64,000 bases of DNA from Mesorhizobium temperatum. Its GTDB lineage: Bacteria > Pseudomonadota > Alphaproteobacteria > Rhizobiales > Rhizobiaceae. The position numbers were made by a program, and so were the translations under genes. A model generated the notes under the pieces. It was not told the DNA's origin. It did no database searches and was given only the letters and a program-made list of their open reading frames with translations. Below are positions 8,550 to 19,551 of the stretch, in pieces; the first letter of the stretch is position 1; each line of letters opens with the position of its first letter. The stretch is from positions 217,947 to 281,946 of the forward strand of contig NZ_NPKJ01000076.1 in assembly GCF_002284575.1 (NCBI RefSeq). Direction: 5' to 3'.

Positions 8550-9500
8550 TCAGCTCGAAGGCTGCTTGCGCGCCGGATAGCCATTGGGATGCGGCGGTAT
8601 GGCCTTCAGATAGGCTGATATCGCCGCCCGGTCCTCGGGCGTCAGTTCGGCCATGTTTCTCTGAACGTCGACCATGGCGCCACCGACGGAATCGAAATCC
8701 GGCGTGAAGCCGGTTTCGAGAAAGTAGGCGATATCGGCCTCCGACCAGTCACTGAGCCCGCCTTCACCCGAAGTGATGTTCGGCACGATGCCGCTGCCTT
8801 CGGCAGCAGTGGCTCCGGCCAGCCACTCGCCCTTTTTGGTGCCGCCAGAAAAATCACGCGGCGTGTGGCATTCGCCGCAATGGCCCGACCCTTCGACCAG
8901 GTATCGGCCGGCCATCACCGGATCCGGCGTGCCATCGGGGAAGGAAACCACCGGCTGGTCACTCAAATAGAGACGTTTCCACAACCCGATGCCGCGACGG
9001 ATGTTGAACGGGAATCCCAGTGAATTGGGCGGCGCCTTGCCGGCGACCGCCGGAAGCGTTTTCAGGAAGGCATGGAGATCGGCAATGTCGGCCGGCTTCA
9101 TGCGCGCGTAGGATGCATAAGGAAACGCCGGATAGAAATGCTCGCCGCTCGGCGACACCCCCTTCATCATTGCGTTGGCGAGGTCTTCGACCGACCAGGC
9201 GCCGATACCGTCCTTGGCATCCTGCGAGATGTTCGGTGGCACGAAGGTGCCGAACGGCGTCTTGAGTTCGAGACCGCCTGCCAGTTGAAGGCGAGCATCG
9301 CCTTGTGAGCCTGGCTTCGCATGACACGATGTGCAGCCTCCGGCATAAAAAACGCGTTTGCCCCTGGCCGCATCGCCGGGGCCGAGCTGCGCCAGGGTCT
9401 CAGTGTCGAGCCTGACCGGCGCCGACAGGAACCAGCCAGCGACAGCGCCGGCGGTGCCCAGTACGAGGGCGGCGCCGACGAGTTTTTTCAGCCGGCGCAT
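8550..9500 (-). CDS. Membrane-anchored or periplasmic diheme cytochrome c
   Basis: A 316-residue protein with an N-terminal hydrophobic segment (about residues 6-26) that is either an anchor or a signal peptide. Two CXXCH haem c sites follow: CTSCH at 56-60 and CGECH at 208-212, each in its own class I cytochrome domain. TPFGTFVPPNIS and SGIVPNITSG near the haems resemble the cytochrome subunits of membrane alcohol and aldehyde dehydrogenases, but no dehydrogenase gene is adjacent. It follows the cytochrome c556-type gene by 9 bp in the same direction, so the two form an operon. The product probably shuttles electrons in the periplasm toward a terminal oxidase. Confidence 0.85.
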   Translation of the reverse strand: MRRLKKLVGAALVLGTAGAVAGWFLSAPVRLDTETLAQLGPGDAARGKRVFYAGGCTSCHAKPGSQGDARLQLAGGLELKTPFGTFVPPNISQDAKDGIGAWSVEDLANAMMKGVSPSGEHFYPAFPYASYARMKPADIADLHAFLKTLPAVAGKAPPNSLGFPFNIRRGIGLWKRLYLSDQPVVSFPDGTPDPVMAGRYLVEGSGHCGECHTPRDFSGGTKKGEWLAGATAAEGSGIVPNITSGEGGLSDWSEADIAYFLETGFTPDFDSVGGAMVDVQRNMAELTPEDRAAISAYLKAIPPHPNGYPARKQPSS

Positions 9501-9509
9501 CGCCCGCTA

Positions 9510-9953
9510 TCAGCCCTTCTTTATCCTGTATGTCTGGTGGCAGGTGCCACAATCGCCGCCTATGGTGTTGAACCCCGCCTTCAAGCCATCGACGTCGGCA
9601 GGGGCGGCGGCCGCCGCCGCCTTGACGTCGGCGAGATATTTTTCCTCAACCGCCTTGAAGCCGGCCATATCCTCCCAGATCTTGGTGGCAGCGGTGGTGT
9701 CGCCGGTTTCACTGCCAGCCGGGAAAAGGGTCTCGACGTTTGCATGGAATTTCTCGGCGTTGGCCTGCAGCGCCTTCAACGCCGCCAGCACGGCCGCGGC
9801 GTCGTAAGGGGTCTCGCCCTTGACCACTTTCGACAATTGGCCGGCGATCTTTCCACGTTCCTTCATCAGGGCCTGGCGCTCCTGGATCGGATCGGCGAAT
9901 GCCGCCGAACCGGCGAAGGCGAGCATCGAGATGGCGAGGATAAGCTTTCTCAT
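9510..9953 (-). CDS. Class II cytochrome c (c'/c556 type)
   Basis: A 147-residue precursor with a signal peptide (MRKLILAISMLAFAGSAAFA, cleavage after A20). The mature helical protein begins DPIQERQALMKERGKIAGQL and carries a single C-terminal haem site, CGTCH at 135-139, followed by QTYRIKKG. The four-helix layout with the haem motif near the C-terminus defines class II. M30 (in ALMKERG) is the likely axial methionine if it is a low-spin c556. It is the first gene of a two-gene operon with the diheme cytochrome downstream. Confidence 0.88.
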   Translation of the reverse strand: MRKLILAISMLAFAGSAAFADPIQERQALMKERGKIAGQLSKVVKGETPYDAAAVLAALKALQANAEKFHANVETLFPAGSETGDTTAATKIWEDMAGFKAVEEKYLADVKAAAAAAPADVDGLKAGFNTIGGDCGTCHQTYRIKKG

Positions 9954-10110
9954 TCAATTGGCTCCATGGTGAGGACGTTTCGGATGAAGGTCGGAACTGA
10001 TCGATAACGGCAAAATTGGCTTAAAAATTCCGGAAATTCGCCTCACGCTTGTGTGAATTTTTGCGACAGTCGTTCTGTGCTGGAAAAGGGCGGCCGATCT
10101 TGAGCCAAAA

Positions 10111-10139
10111 GAAAAGCCCCGGTTTTGCCGGGGCTTTTC
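10111..10139 (-). terminator. Intrinsic terminator of sodB
   Basis: An 11-bp perfect stem, AAAAGCCCCGG / CCGGGGCTTTT with a 5-nt loop, starts 17 bp after the sodB stop. Its minus-strand reading ends in a T-rich run. The A-tract on the other side makes it potentially bidirectional, but the only gene reading into it within reach is sodB. Confidence 0.88.
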
Positions 10140-10155
10140 TGCAACTCAGTTAGGC

Positions 10156-10752
10156 CTACGCCTTTTCGTAGAGCTCGAGGACATGGTCCCAGTTGATGAG
10201 ACTGTCGACGAAGGCTTCGAGATATTTCGGCCGGGCATTGCGATAGTCGATGTAATAGGAGTGCTCCCAGACATCGACGCCCAGGATCGGCGTCGCGCCA
10301 TGGACCAGCGGGTTCTCGCCGTTCGGCGTCTTCGAGATCGCCAGCTTGCCGTCCTTGACCGAAACCCAGGCCCAGCCTGAACCGAACTGAGTGGTTCCGG
10401 CGGCGATGAAGTCGGCCTTGAACTTGTCGTAGCCGCCGAGGTCGCTGTCGAACGCCTTTTGCAGCGCCCCCGGCAATTTGTTGCCGCCTCCGCCCTTCTT
10501 CATCCACTTCCAGAAATGGATGTGATTGTAATGCTGGCCGGCATTGTTGAAGAGCCCGGGGTTCTTGCCGAAGGACTGTTTCACAACCTCTTCGACCGAC
10601 AAATCGCCGAGCCCGGCTTCGGCAGCCAGCTTGTTGCCGTTATCGACATAGGCCTTGTGGTGCTTGTCGTGGTGATACTCCAGCGTCTCCTTCGACATGT
10701 AAGGCTGCAAGGCCTCGTAGTCATAGGGCAAGGCGGGCAATTCAAAAGCCAT
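10156..10752 (-). CDS. sodB: Superoxide dismutase, Fe type
   Basis: Using ATG 10752, preceded by GAGGAG, the protein has 198 residues. Metal ligands expected for Fe/Mn SODs are present: H27 (LEYHHDKHH), H77 (NNAGQHYNHIHFW), D160 and H164 (VDVWEHSYYIDY). The outer-sphere glutamine sits in the N-terminal half (Q73 in NNAGQ), which favours the iron form over manganese; cambialistic activity cannot be excluded. No signal peptide is visible, so it is cytosolic and converts superoxide to peroxide and oxygen. An upstream in-frame ATG at 10785 lacks a ribosome-binding site. The gene is monocistronic. Confidence 0.93.
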   Translation of the reverse strand: MAFELPALPYDYEALQPYMSKETLEYHHDKHHKAYVDNGNKLAAEAGLGDLSVEEVVKQSFGKNPGLFNNAGQHYNHIHFWKWMKKGGGGNKLPGALQKAFDSDLGGYDKFKADFIAAGTTQFGSGWAWVSVKDGKLAISKTPNGENPLVHGATPILGVDVWEHSYYIDYRNARPKYLEAFVDSLINWDHVLELYEKA

Positions 10753-10857
10753 CGGTCGTACTCCTCGTGGAAAAATCCGGTGCAATACCGGACTAACATA
10801 GGTCTGGATTGATATGGAGCAACTCCGGAATGAGGCGCCGGTTCGCTTTTTCGCCAG

Positions 10858-11736
10858 TCAGCCGGTCGAAGTCGAATGCGCCCAATCCCAGTAGAGTTCG
10901 CGCGCCTTCTTGGCTACAGGCCCGGGCTGGAGATTGCGATCCTCGATGCGGGTGACCGGCACGACTTTCGAATGGTTTCCCGTCGAGAATATCTCGTCTG
11001 CTTCGAGGAAGTCGCGCACCGACAGCGTCTTCTCGGTGGTCTTGAACCCATACTCGCCAAGCAGCGTCATCGTCCGCGAGCGGGTTATACCGGACAAGAA
11101 CGTGCCGTTCGGCGCCGGCGTCAGGACATGGCCGTCCTTGACCAGGAAAATGTTCGAGGTTCCGGTCTCGGCGACATTGCCAAGCATGTCCAGCACCAGG
11201 GCGTTGTCGAAGCCGCGCATCTTGGCTTCGAGGATGGCACGACCATTGTTGGGATAAAGGCAGCCGGCCTTGGCGTTGGTCGGCATGGTTTCGATGGTCG
11301 GACGCCGGAATGGCGAGACGGTGACCGAAAAGCCCGACGGCGGGATCATCGGCGATTCATAGAGGCAAAGGCAGAAACGAGTCGAGGCCGGATCTGCCGG
11401 CACGCCCATATAACCACCATGCTCGGCCCAGTACATCGGCCTTATGTAGACCGCCGTCTTGCCGTCGAACTTCTTCAGCCCGTCCCAGGTCAGCCCGACG
11501 ATCTTTTCGGCGCTCATGGATGGTTTGAGACCAAGGGCGATCGCCGAAGCGTTAACCCTCGCGGCGTGGCGGTCGAGGTCGGGGGCGACGCCCTCGAACC
11601 AGCGGGCGCCGTCGAACACGCTGGTGCCGAGCCACATGGCATGGCTGCGCGGCCCCAGGATGGCGACGTTGCCTTCGTACCAGTCACCATCCACGAAGGT
11701 CCATGTCGCGGATTGCGCCGCAGTCGCCAGTGTCAT
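10858..11736 (-). CDS. Class IV aminotransferase (branched-chain aminotransferase family)
   Basis: Read from ATG 11736 the protein has 292 residues. The PLP lysine lies in TNAKAGCLYPNNGRA (K156 in this numbering). Other family features are GPRSHAMWLGTSVFDGARWFEG, GNVAETGTSNIFLV and TPAPNGTFLSGITR. The fold-type IV family includes branched-chain, D-alanine and aminodeoxychorismate aminotransferases; overall it fits the branched-chain group but substrate cannot be fixed. An in-frame ATG at 11772 would add 12 residues. It is divergent from the haloacid dehalogenase gene. Confidence 0.82.
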   Translation of the reverse strand: MTLATAAQSATWTFVDGDWYEGNVAILGPRSHAMWLGTSVFDGARWFEGVAPDLDRHAARVNASAIALGLKPSMSAEKIVGLTWDGLKKFDGKTAVYIRPMYWAEHGGYMGVPADPASTRFCLCLYESPMIPPSGFSVTVSPFRRPTIETMPTNAKAGCLYPNNGRAILEAKMRGFDNALVLDMLGNVAETGTSNIFLVKDGHVLTPAPNGTFLSGITRSRTMTLLGEYGFKTTEKTLSVRDFLEADEIFSTGNHSKVVPVTRIEDRNLQPGPVAKKARELYWDWAHSTSTG

Positions 11737-11889
11737 CGCTTGGTTCCGTTCCAGACTGTCCTGTGTCGCCATTGGAAGATGCTTTGGCGTCCGCCGTCAA
11801 CGGGCATCGCTGAGATTTGTTGAGGCCAGCGCTATGTGAACCGCAATCTGTGCTTGCGCCTTGCCTTGCCTCGCCGCAAAACTGTCACC

Positions 11890-12552
11890 ATGCACCACAC
11901 GGCTTACGCTTTCGACGCCTACGGCACGCTGTTCGATGTCCATGCCGCCGTGCGGCGTCATGCCGACGAGATCGGGCCGGACGGCCAGCTCTTGTCGGAG
12001 ATATGGCGCGCCAAGCAGCTGGAATATTCCTGGGTGAGGACGCTGATGGGCGCCTACGCCGATTTCTGGCAACTCACCGAGCAGGCGCTCGATTTCGCGC
12101 TGCGCAAGATTCCCTCCGCGGACACGGGGCTCAGGGCCAAGCTGCTCGACGCCTATTGGCGACTCGACTGCTATCCGGAGGTGCCGGCCGTGCTCAAAGC
12201 GCTCAAAGCCTCTGGCGCCAAGCTGGCGATACTCTCAAACGGCTCGCCTGAAATGCTGGAGGCGGCGGTCAAATCGGCCGCGCTCGACCAGTTTCTGGAC
12301 GACATCTATTCCGTCGACGCCGTCAAGCGCTTCAAGGCCGATCCGTCGGTCTACGACATGGTCACGACAGGCTGGCGCCTCTATCCGGGTGCGGTGTCGT
12401 TTCAGTCATCGAACCGCTGGGACGTCGCCGGCGCCACCAAATTTGGTTTCCGGACAGTCTGGATCAACCGCTCCAACCAGCCCGAAGAATACCAGGACTT
12501 TCCGCCGGCCCTGATCCTGCCCTCGCTCGAAGGCTTGCTGGCCGGAGGCTGA
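11890..12552 (+). CDS. Haloacid dehalogenase, type II (HAD superfamily)
   Basis: From ATG 11890 this is a 220-residue HAD protein. The nucleophile is D9 in YAFDAYGTLFD. Motif II is ILSNGSPEML, the motif III region is VDAVKRFKADPSVYDMV, and SSNRWDVAGATKFGF is the motif expected for (S)-2-haloacid dehalogenases. WINRSNQPEEY follows as in that group. It probably hydrolyses L-2-haloacids to D-2-hydroxyacids or a related small acid; the physiological substrate is unknown. The upstream ATG at 11836 adds an unlikely basic tail. A RIME-like repeat begins 4 bp after its stop. Confidence 0.85.
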   Translation: MHHTAYAFDAYGTLFDVHAAVRRHADEIGPDGQLLSEIWRAKQLEYSWVRTLMGAYADFWQLTEQALDFALRKIPSADTGLRAKLLDAYWRLDCYPEVPAVLKALKASGAKLAILSNGSPEMLEAAVKSAALDQFLDDIYSVDAVKRFKADPSVYDMVTTGWRLYPGAVSFQSSNRWDVAGATKFGFRTVWINRSNQPEEYQDFPPALILPSLEGLLAGG

Positions 12553-12555
12553 CAC

Positions 12556-12656
12556 ATGACCCTAAAAATCGGAATCGATTTGCAAAGGATCATGCGCAAA
12601 TTAAACGTGCTACAGCGTCCTTACGCGTCCAAATGGACGCCGCGCGCTGTAGCCCT
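12556..12656 (+). repeat. RIME-like intergenic palindromic repeat, copy 2
   Basis: ATGACCCTAAAAATCGGAAT begins the element. It continues through GGATCATGCGCAAATTAAA and ends in a large hairpin bounded by GCTACAGCGTCC and GCGCTGTAGC. It matches copy 3 (23157-23256) in the same orientation and copy 1 inverted. It lies directly after the haloacid dehalogenase gene. Confidence 0.8.
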
Positions 12657-12819
12657 GTTGCCCCGGCGCAACAGCGGCGGCGCCGCCACAGCTTTGCCTT
12701 GGTTTGTCCACCCTCAGGCCAGAATCGGAACCGCCTATCGCGCCGAGCATTGGTAGGGCTGGCGCCGTGCTGATCGGCGTATTCATGTTTTGTTTCGTTT
12801 TGAGACCAAAAAGGCAACT

Positions 12820-13644
12820 ATGTTCACAACCGAAATCGAACCCTATCGCCTGAGCCGTCGCGGCTTTCTCAGCGCCGCTGCACTCGGCGCCGCCTCGATT
12901 GCGGTTTCCGCCTGCACCACGGTGGGAGGGCAGCCGGTCGAGCCTCCGCCGCCAGCCAATGTCGAGCCGCCGCTCCTGGACTATGCAACGATGTACGCTC
13001 CGGTCAGCGACGGTGGCTTCGAACTCCCGGGCATACCGTTCGAGAAAATCGACGAGCAATTTCTGCGTCAGATCGTTCCCGATCCGACCGGCCAACGGCC
13101 CGGCACCATTGTCGTCGATACGGCCGGCCATCACCTCTATCTCGTGCGTCCGGGCGGACAAGCCATTCGTTACGGTGTCGGGCTAGGTCGCGCCGGTTTC
13201 GAATGGTCTGGCGATGCCGTCGTCCAGTGGAAGCAGAAGTGGCCGAAATGGACCCCGCCGGCCGAAATGATCGCCCGCCAGCCCGAGCTCGCAAAATACA
13301 GCGCCGAGAATGGCGGCATGCCCGGCGGGCTGACGAATCCGCTCGGCGCGCGAGCGCTGTATCTCTTCGAGGGCAACGAGGACACGCTTTACCGCCTGCA
13401 CGGCTCGCCGGAGTGGTATTCCATAGGCAAATCGGTGTCATCTGGCTGCGTTCGCTTGATAAATCAGGACATCATCGACCTTTATGACCGTGTGCCCAAC
13501 AAGACGCCGGTGATCGTTACCGCCGGTGTCGGTCAGGAACTGGTTGCCACGGCAGACCGCAAAGCCATTCCAATCGATGCGGGCGTCCCGGAAGGATCCA
13601 TCCTGCTCGGTCCGGCAAGAACGATCTCGGACTCGATTTTCTGA
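12820..13644 (+). CDS. Tat-exported lipoprotein L,D-transpeptidase (YkuD family)
   Basis: From ATG 12820 the protein has 274 residues. A Tat-like signal (LSRRGFLSAAALGAAS) runs into a lipobox-like AVSAC with C32. The YkuD catalytic motif is LHGSPEWYSIGKSVSSGCVRL, with H in LHGSPE and catalytic C210 in SSGCVRL. GTIVVDTAGHHLYLVRPGG marks the start of the catalytic domain. Such enzymes make 3-3 peptidoglycan crosslinks or attach proteins to the wall, a common wall-maturation route in Rhizobiales. The proline-rich stretch after the cysteine (VEPPPPANVEPP) is a spacer from the membrane. A hairpin terminator follows the stop. An in-frame ATG at 12790 is not favoured. Confidence 0.88.
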   Translation: MFTTEIEPYRLSRRGFLSAAALGAASIAVSACTTVGGQPVEPPPPANVEPPLLDYATMYAPVSDGGFELPGIPFEKIDEQFLRQIVPDPTGQRPGTIVVDTAGHHLYLVRPGGQAIRYGVGLGRAGFEWSGDAVVQWKQKWPKWTPPAEMIARQPELAKYSAENGGMPGGLTNPLGARALYLFEGNEDTLYRLHGSPEWYSIGKSVSSGCVRLINQDIIDLYDRVPNKTPVIVTAGVGQELVATADRKAIPIDAGVPEGSILLGPARTISDSIF

Positions 13645-13661
13645 GCTGGTCGAAGCAAAGT

Positions 13662-13690
13662 AGCGGCCATCGAGCCGCTCCTTTTGTTTT
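13662..13690 (+). terminator. Probable intrinsic terminator of the L,D-transpeptidase gene
   Basis: AGCGGC / GCCGCT forms a 6-bp stem with a CATCGA loop, followed by CCTTTTGTTTT. It begins 18 bp after the transpeptidase stop codon. Confidence 0.65.
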
Positions 13691-14117
13691 CTTGGATTGT
13701 CCCCAAACCGGTGCCCGCCTCTGGGTCCGATGCTTATGTCTGAGCATCGCAGTTAGCCACGCACTACGTGGCAACGCCACTAGTCTAGTCACGCTCATCA
13801 ACCACCGCGAACGTTGAAATAATCTGCGTCATAGGCCTATAGTCCGCTTGCTATCCTCAGCGGCTTAGAGGCGTCTTCTGGATCGTACGCTGGGCGGACG
13901 TTCCCTCTACGGCTTCAGTCAGACGATGTTGCCTTCACGATCGACTTGCACGCCTTTCTGCTCAAGGCGCGCGCGTGCGGCCGGTACGCGATGGCCAAGA
14001 GTATGACCTTGACCTCGGCATATCCGGAAAGAAGACCTGAGCACAAACCCTCCGCGAGATCCGCTATTGGCGTGTAGCTGCGGTCCAGCCCCAATTAGGC
14101 CGATGACACCAATGCCC
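13691..14117. other. Intergenic region with consecutive hairpins; no supported gene
   Basis: About 430 bp lie between the transpeptidase terminator and the end of the HerA-like gene. Two good hairpins sit close together: CGATGCT / AGCATCG at 13728-13749 and GCCACG / CGTGGC at 13756-13772. On the minus strand a frame ends at 13919 with LEQKGVQVDREGNIV, which looks protein-like, but the residues before it do not. It may be a decayed gene end; it could not be identified. Confidence 0.4.
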
Positions 14118-15662
14118 TCAGCGCCCCCTTGCCAGGCTGCCGAGGATGCCGCGCACGATTGCCCGTCCGACGGACGAGCCGACCGAACGAACCACCGATT
14201 TGATCGCCGCCTCCGCCACCGTCTGGCGATTGGACGATCGCGGCGCCGGTGCCCGCCTGCCGCCGGTGGGCTGGGGGGCGGGATCGTCATTGCCGAAGCC
14301 TGGAATGGTCCAGCGTGAGCGGCCGCTCTCCTGCTGCTGCGCCTCCGCGTCGAGAGCGTCCTTGGCCTTTTTCTGCAGCATCTCGAACGCCGAATCGCGA
14401 TCGACGGTCTGGTCGTACTGTCCCGCAACCGGGCTCTCAGTGATCAGCTTGCGACGCTCGTCAGGCGTGATCGGACCAAGCCGCGACGACGGCGGGCGAA
14501 CCAGCGTCCGCTGGACCATGGACGGAACACCTTTGGCTTCCAGCGTCGAGACCAGAGCCTCGCCGGTGCCGAGCTGCGTGATTACGGTCGCACAGTCGAA
14601 ATCGGGATTGGGCCTGAACGTCTCGGCGGCCGTCTTCACGGCCTTCTGCTCCCGCGGCGTGTAGGCGCGCAGGGCGTGCTGCACCCGGTTGCCGAGCTGT
14701 GCCAGAACCGTTTCGGGGATATCCAGCGGATTCTGGGTGACGAAGTAAACGCCGACGCCCTTCGAGCGGATCAGGCGGACCACCTGTTCGACCCGGTCGA
14801 TCAGCACCTTCGGCGCGTCATCGAACAGAAGGTGCGCCTCGTCGAAGAAGAAGACCAGCTTTGGCTTGTCGGGGTCGCCGACTTCGGGAAGCTCCTCGAA
14901 CAGTTCCGACATCAGCCACAAAAGGAATGTCGCATAGAGCCGGGGATTCATCATCAGCTTGTCGGCGGCCAGCACGCTGATGGCGCCGCGGCCGTCGCGG
15001 GTCGTGCGCATGATGTCGGCGATCCGCAACGCCGGCTCGCCGAAGAAATTTGCCGCTCCCTGCTGCTCTAGAACCAGCAGCGTGCGCTGGATTGCGCCGA
15101 CCGAAGGCTTGGTCACATTGCCGTAGCGAGCGCCGATTTCTTCGGCGCGTTCGGCGATGTTGGCAAGAAGCGCTTGCAGATCCTTCAGGTCCAGCAGCAA
15201 CAGGCCTTCCTCGTCGGCGATGCGGAAGGCGATGTTCATGATGCCTTCCTGCGCCTCGGACAGGTTCATCAGGCGCGACAGAAGCAGCGGCCCCATTTCC
15301 GAGACGGTGGCGCGGATCGGATGGCCCTGCTCGCCGAACAAATCCCAGAAGATGACCGGAAATTCCTGGAAATCATAAGGATCGAGCTTGACCTGCTCGG
15401 CGCGCTTGACCAGGAAATCCTGTGCGGTGCCCATCATGGCGATACCGGACAGATCGCCCTTGATGTCGGCGCAGAAGACCGGCACGCCGGCATTGGAGAA
15501 ACCTTCCGCCAGAATCTGCAAACTCACGGTCTTGCCGGTGCCGGTCGCGCCGGTGACCAGGCCGTGACGATTGCCATACTGAAGCAGCAGATTTTCTGCG
15601 CGCTGGTAGCTGTCATCAGGCTTTCGGCTGGCTCCTATGAAAATACTGGTGTCGTCAGCCAT
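14118..15662 (-). CDS. HerA-like helicase/ATPase, DUF853 family
   Basis: From ATG 15662 (MADDTSIFIGASRK) with a GGAGA ribosome-binding site, the protein has 514 residues. The Walker A motif is GATGTGKT at 38-45; Walker B is LVFFFDEAHLLF in the middle. The family blocks DIKGDLSGIA, EQGHPIRATVSEMGP and VTQNPLDIPETVLAQLGNRV identify the DUF853 group, which includes E. coli YjgR. The C-terminal 80 residues are low complexity (proline, serine, arginine) and end in a short hydrophobic stretch. It resembles HerA-FtsK ATPases that translocate DNA, but no partner nuclease such as NurA is nearby and the role is unknown. Upstream codons to 15851 are rejected as noncoding. Confidence 0.87.
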   Translation of the reverse strand: MADDTSIFIGASRKPDDSYQRAENLLLQYGNRHGLVTGATGTGKTVSLQILAEGFSNAGVPVFCADIKGDLSGIAMMGTAQDFLVKRAEQVKLDPYDFQEFPVIFWDLFGEQGHPIRATVSEMGPLLLSRLMNLSEAQEGIMNIAFRIADEEGLLLLDLKDLQALLANIAERAEEIGARYGNVTKPSVGAIQRTLLVLEQQGAANFFGEPALRIADIMRTTRDGRGAISVLAADKLMMNPRLYATFLLWLMSELFEELPEVGDPDKPKLVFFFDEAHLLFDDAPKVLIDRVEQVVRLIRSKGVGVYFVTQNPLDIPETVLAQLGNRVQHALRAYTPREQKAVKTAAETFRPNPDFDCATVITQLGTGEALVSTLEAKGVPSMVQRTLVRPPSSRLGPITPDERRKLITESPVAGQYDQTVDRDSAFEMLQKKAKDALDAEAQQQESGRSRWTIPGFGNDDPAPQPTGGRRAPAPRSSNRQTVAEAAIKSVVRSVGSSVGRAIVRGILGSLARGR

Positions 15663-15919
15663 GTGTCCGGTCTCCGCAAACCTGAAGTGTTGAACGCCCT
15701 GGTCTATTGAAAGTAACGGGGCTCGCCGCAGGTATAATGACGCCATTGCGCAGCGACAATGGCCATGGTCGAAATTGGTTTTGGAGCTTGCGGATTTTGC
15801 GCATGTTTGGCAATCGGTTGACGGTTCATCGTCGCAGGACGCGTGTTGCATTGTGATATGGGACGGGGAACCGTAGACTGACGTTCCAGGCCTATCGGCC
15901 GAGAAGACGAGGAGAGCGG

Positions 15920-17358
15920 ATGGGCGCCGGTGCCTTGAACCACGATGCCGAACTTCCGAACCCTGACCGGCAGCGGTGGCTGGCCCTTGCGGAAAAAGCC
16001 TTGGCCGGCGGATCCTTCGAGGAAAAGCTCGTATCCCATACGGACGATGGCATCCGCATCGAACCGCTCTATGATCGTTCGGTCACCGGAGAGCCTCTCG
16101 CGCGGGCAAATCCCAGATCGCCGTGGATCGTCAGCCAGCGTATCGACGATCCGGATATCGGCCGCGCCAAAGCCCAGGCCCTGGAAGACGTCGCACAGGG
16201 TGCCACCGGATTGTCGCTTGTCTTCGAAGGCGCGCCGAATGCGTTCGGCTACGGCCTGCCGAGGACTGCCGAGGCGCTGGAGACCGTGCTGGACGGCGTG
16301 CCGCTCAACCGCATCCAGGTCCGCATCGACGCGCATCCCTGGAGCCGCGCCGTGGCCGACTGGCTGGTTGCGTTCTTGAGCAAGCGCCGGTCAGACCCGG
16401 CAAAGCTCAACCTTTCCTTCGGTATCGATCCGGCGGCGATCTTTGCCGGAACCGGCCGGTTGCGGATGTCGATCGAGGCCCTGCAGGCGTCGATGCCGCA
16501 ATCCCTGGCACATTTTTTCTCGATGGACGTGCCCGGGGTTCTGCTGGAGGCAGACGGACGCGTCTTCCACAATGCCGGCGCCACCGAAGCGCAGGAGCTG
16601 GGCACCATGATGGCTTCGGCGGTCTCCTATCTCCGGATGTTCGAGGAGGCGCGCCAGCCGCTCGTCTATGCGGCGCCCCATATCGGCTTTGCTCTGAGCG
16701 TCGACCAGGACCAGTTCGTGTCGATGGCCAAGGTCAGGGCCCTGCGCAGGCTGTGGGCGCGGGTCCAGGAGGCATGCTCGATCGCCGCCGCCACCGCCAA
16801 CATCCATGCCGAGACGTCCTTCCGCATGATGACTTCGGCGGACCCGGAGACAAACATCCTGCGTACCGCGATCGCCGGTTTTGCCGCGGCAGCCGGCGGG
16901 GCGGATTCGATCTCCATCCTGCCGCATACGATCGCGCATGGCCTGCCGGCGGGCTTTGCCCGCCGTGTCGCCCGCAATACGCAACTGATCATGGCCAACG
17001 AAAGCCATATCGATCATGTCGCCGACCCTGCTTGCGGTTCGGGCGCCGTTGAAGCGCTGACCGCCGAACTCTGCGAAGCGGCGTGGGAAGAATTCCGGCT
17101 GATCGAGGCGGAAGGCGGCGTGCTGTCCAGCCTGCAGCAAGGACATATCCAGAAACGGGTTCAGGCGGCCGCCGCCCGCCGCAATGCTGCCTATCAGGCG
17201 GGCGATCGGGCCATAATCGGCACGACACTTCACCCGTCGAAGACCGAACGTCCGGTCGAAACGCTGGCGGCGGAGCGGCGGCCTGCCGTCACCGAGGGCG
17301 TAGCGGTGTGCGAGCCGCTATTTCCGATCCGCCTCGATCAATCGATCGGAGCAGCGCC

Positions 17359-17362
<4 letters not shown>
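15920..17362 (+). CDS. mutA: Methylmalonyl-CoA mutase, small (beta) subunit
   Basis: This 480-residue protein aligns with the TIM-barrel domain of methylmalonyl-CoA mutases. Examples are HAETSFRMMTSADPETNILR, SISILPHTIAHGLP, and RRVARNTQLIMANESHIDHV. There is no C-terminal B12-binding DxHxxG motif, as expected for the non-catalytic small subunit of the two-subunit enzyme. It pairs with the large subunit, which starts at 17359 and overlaps its stop by 4 bp, so the two are translationally coupled. Together they interconvert methylmalonyl-CoA and succinyl-CoA in propionyl-CoA metabolism. Confidence 0.9.
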
Positions 17363-19482
<2,120 letters not shown>

Positions 19483-19485
19483 GCC

Positions 19486-19542
19486 GTTATAATATATGTT
19501 GTAACGAGGGCGGGTTTCGTTATAATTGGTGTTGCAACAAGG
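19486..19542 (+). promoter_or_regulatory. Paired operator-like repeats upstream of the AbrB-Doc genes
   Basis: Two 24-bp direct repeats at 19486-19509 and 19519-19542 share GTTATAAT, then GTTG.AAC and A.GG. They are spaced 33 bp start to start, about three helical turns. Each is itself an imperfect palindrome (GTTA...TAAC arms), and each contains TATAAT, identical to a -10 consensus. The second ends 9 bp before the antitoxin ATG. The arrangement fits autoregulation by the AbrB-type antitoxin. Confidence 0.65.
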
Positions 19543-19551
19543 TGCAGCGCC

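Noticed and set aside
15663..15851. Extended N-terminus (63 residues) for the HerA-like ATPase
   Set aside because: The added residues are cysteine-rich and unlike the family, while ATG 15662 has a good ribosome-binding site and gives the usual N-terminus.
17083..17358. Longer start for the large methylmalonyl-CoA mutase subunit
   Set aside because: These codons lie inside mutA and translate to arginine-rich non-family sequence; ATG 17359 gives the normal length and overlaps the mutA stop.
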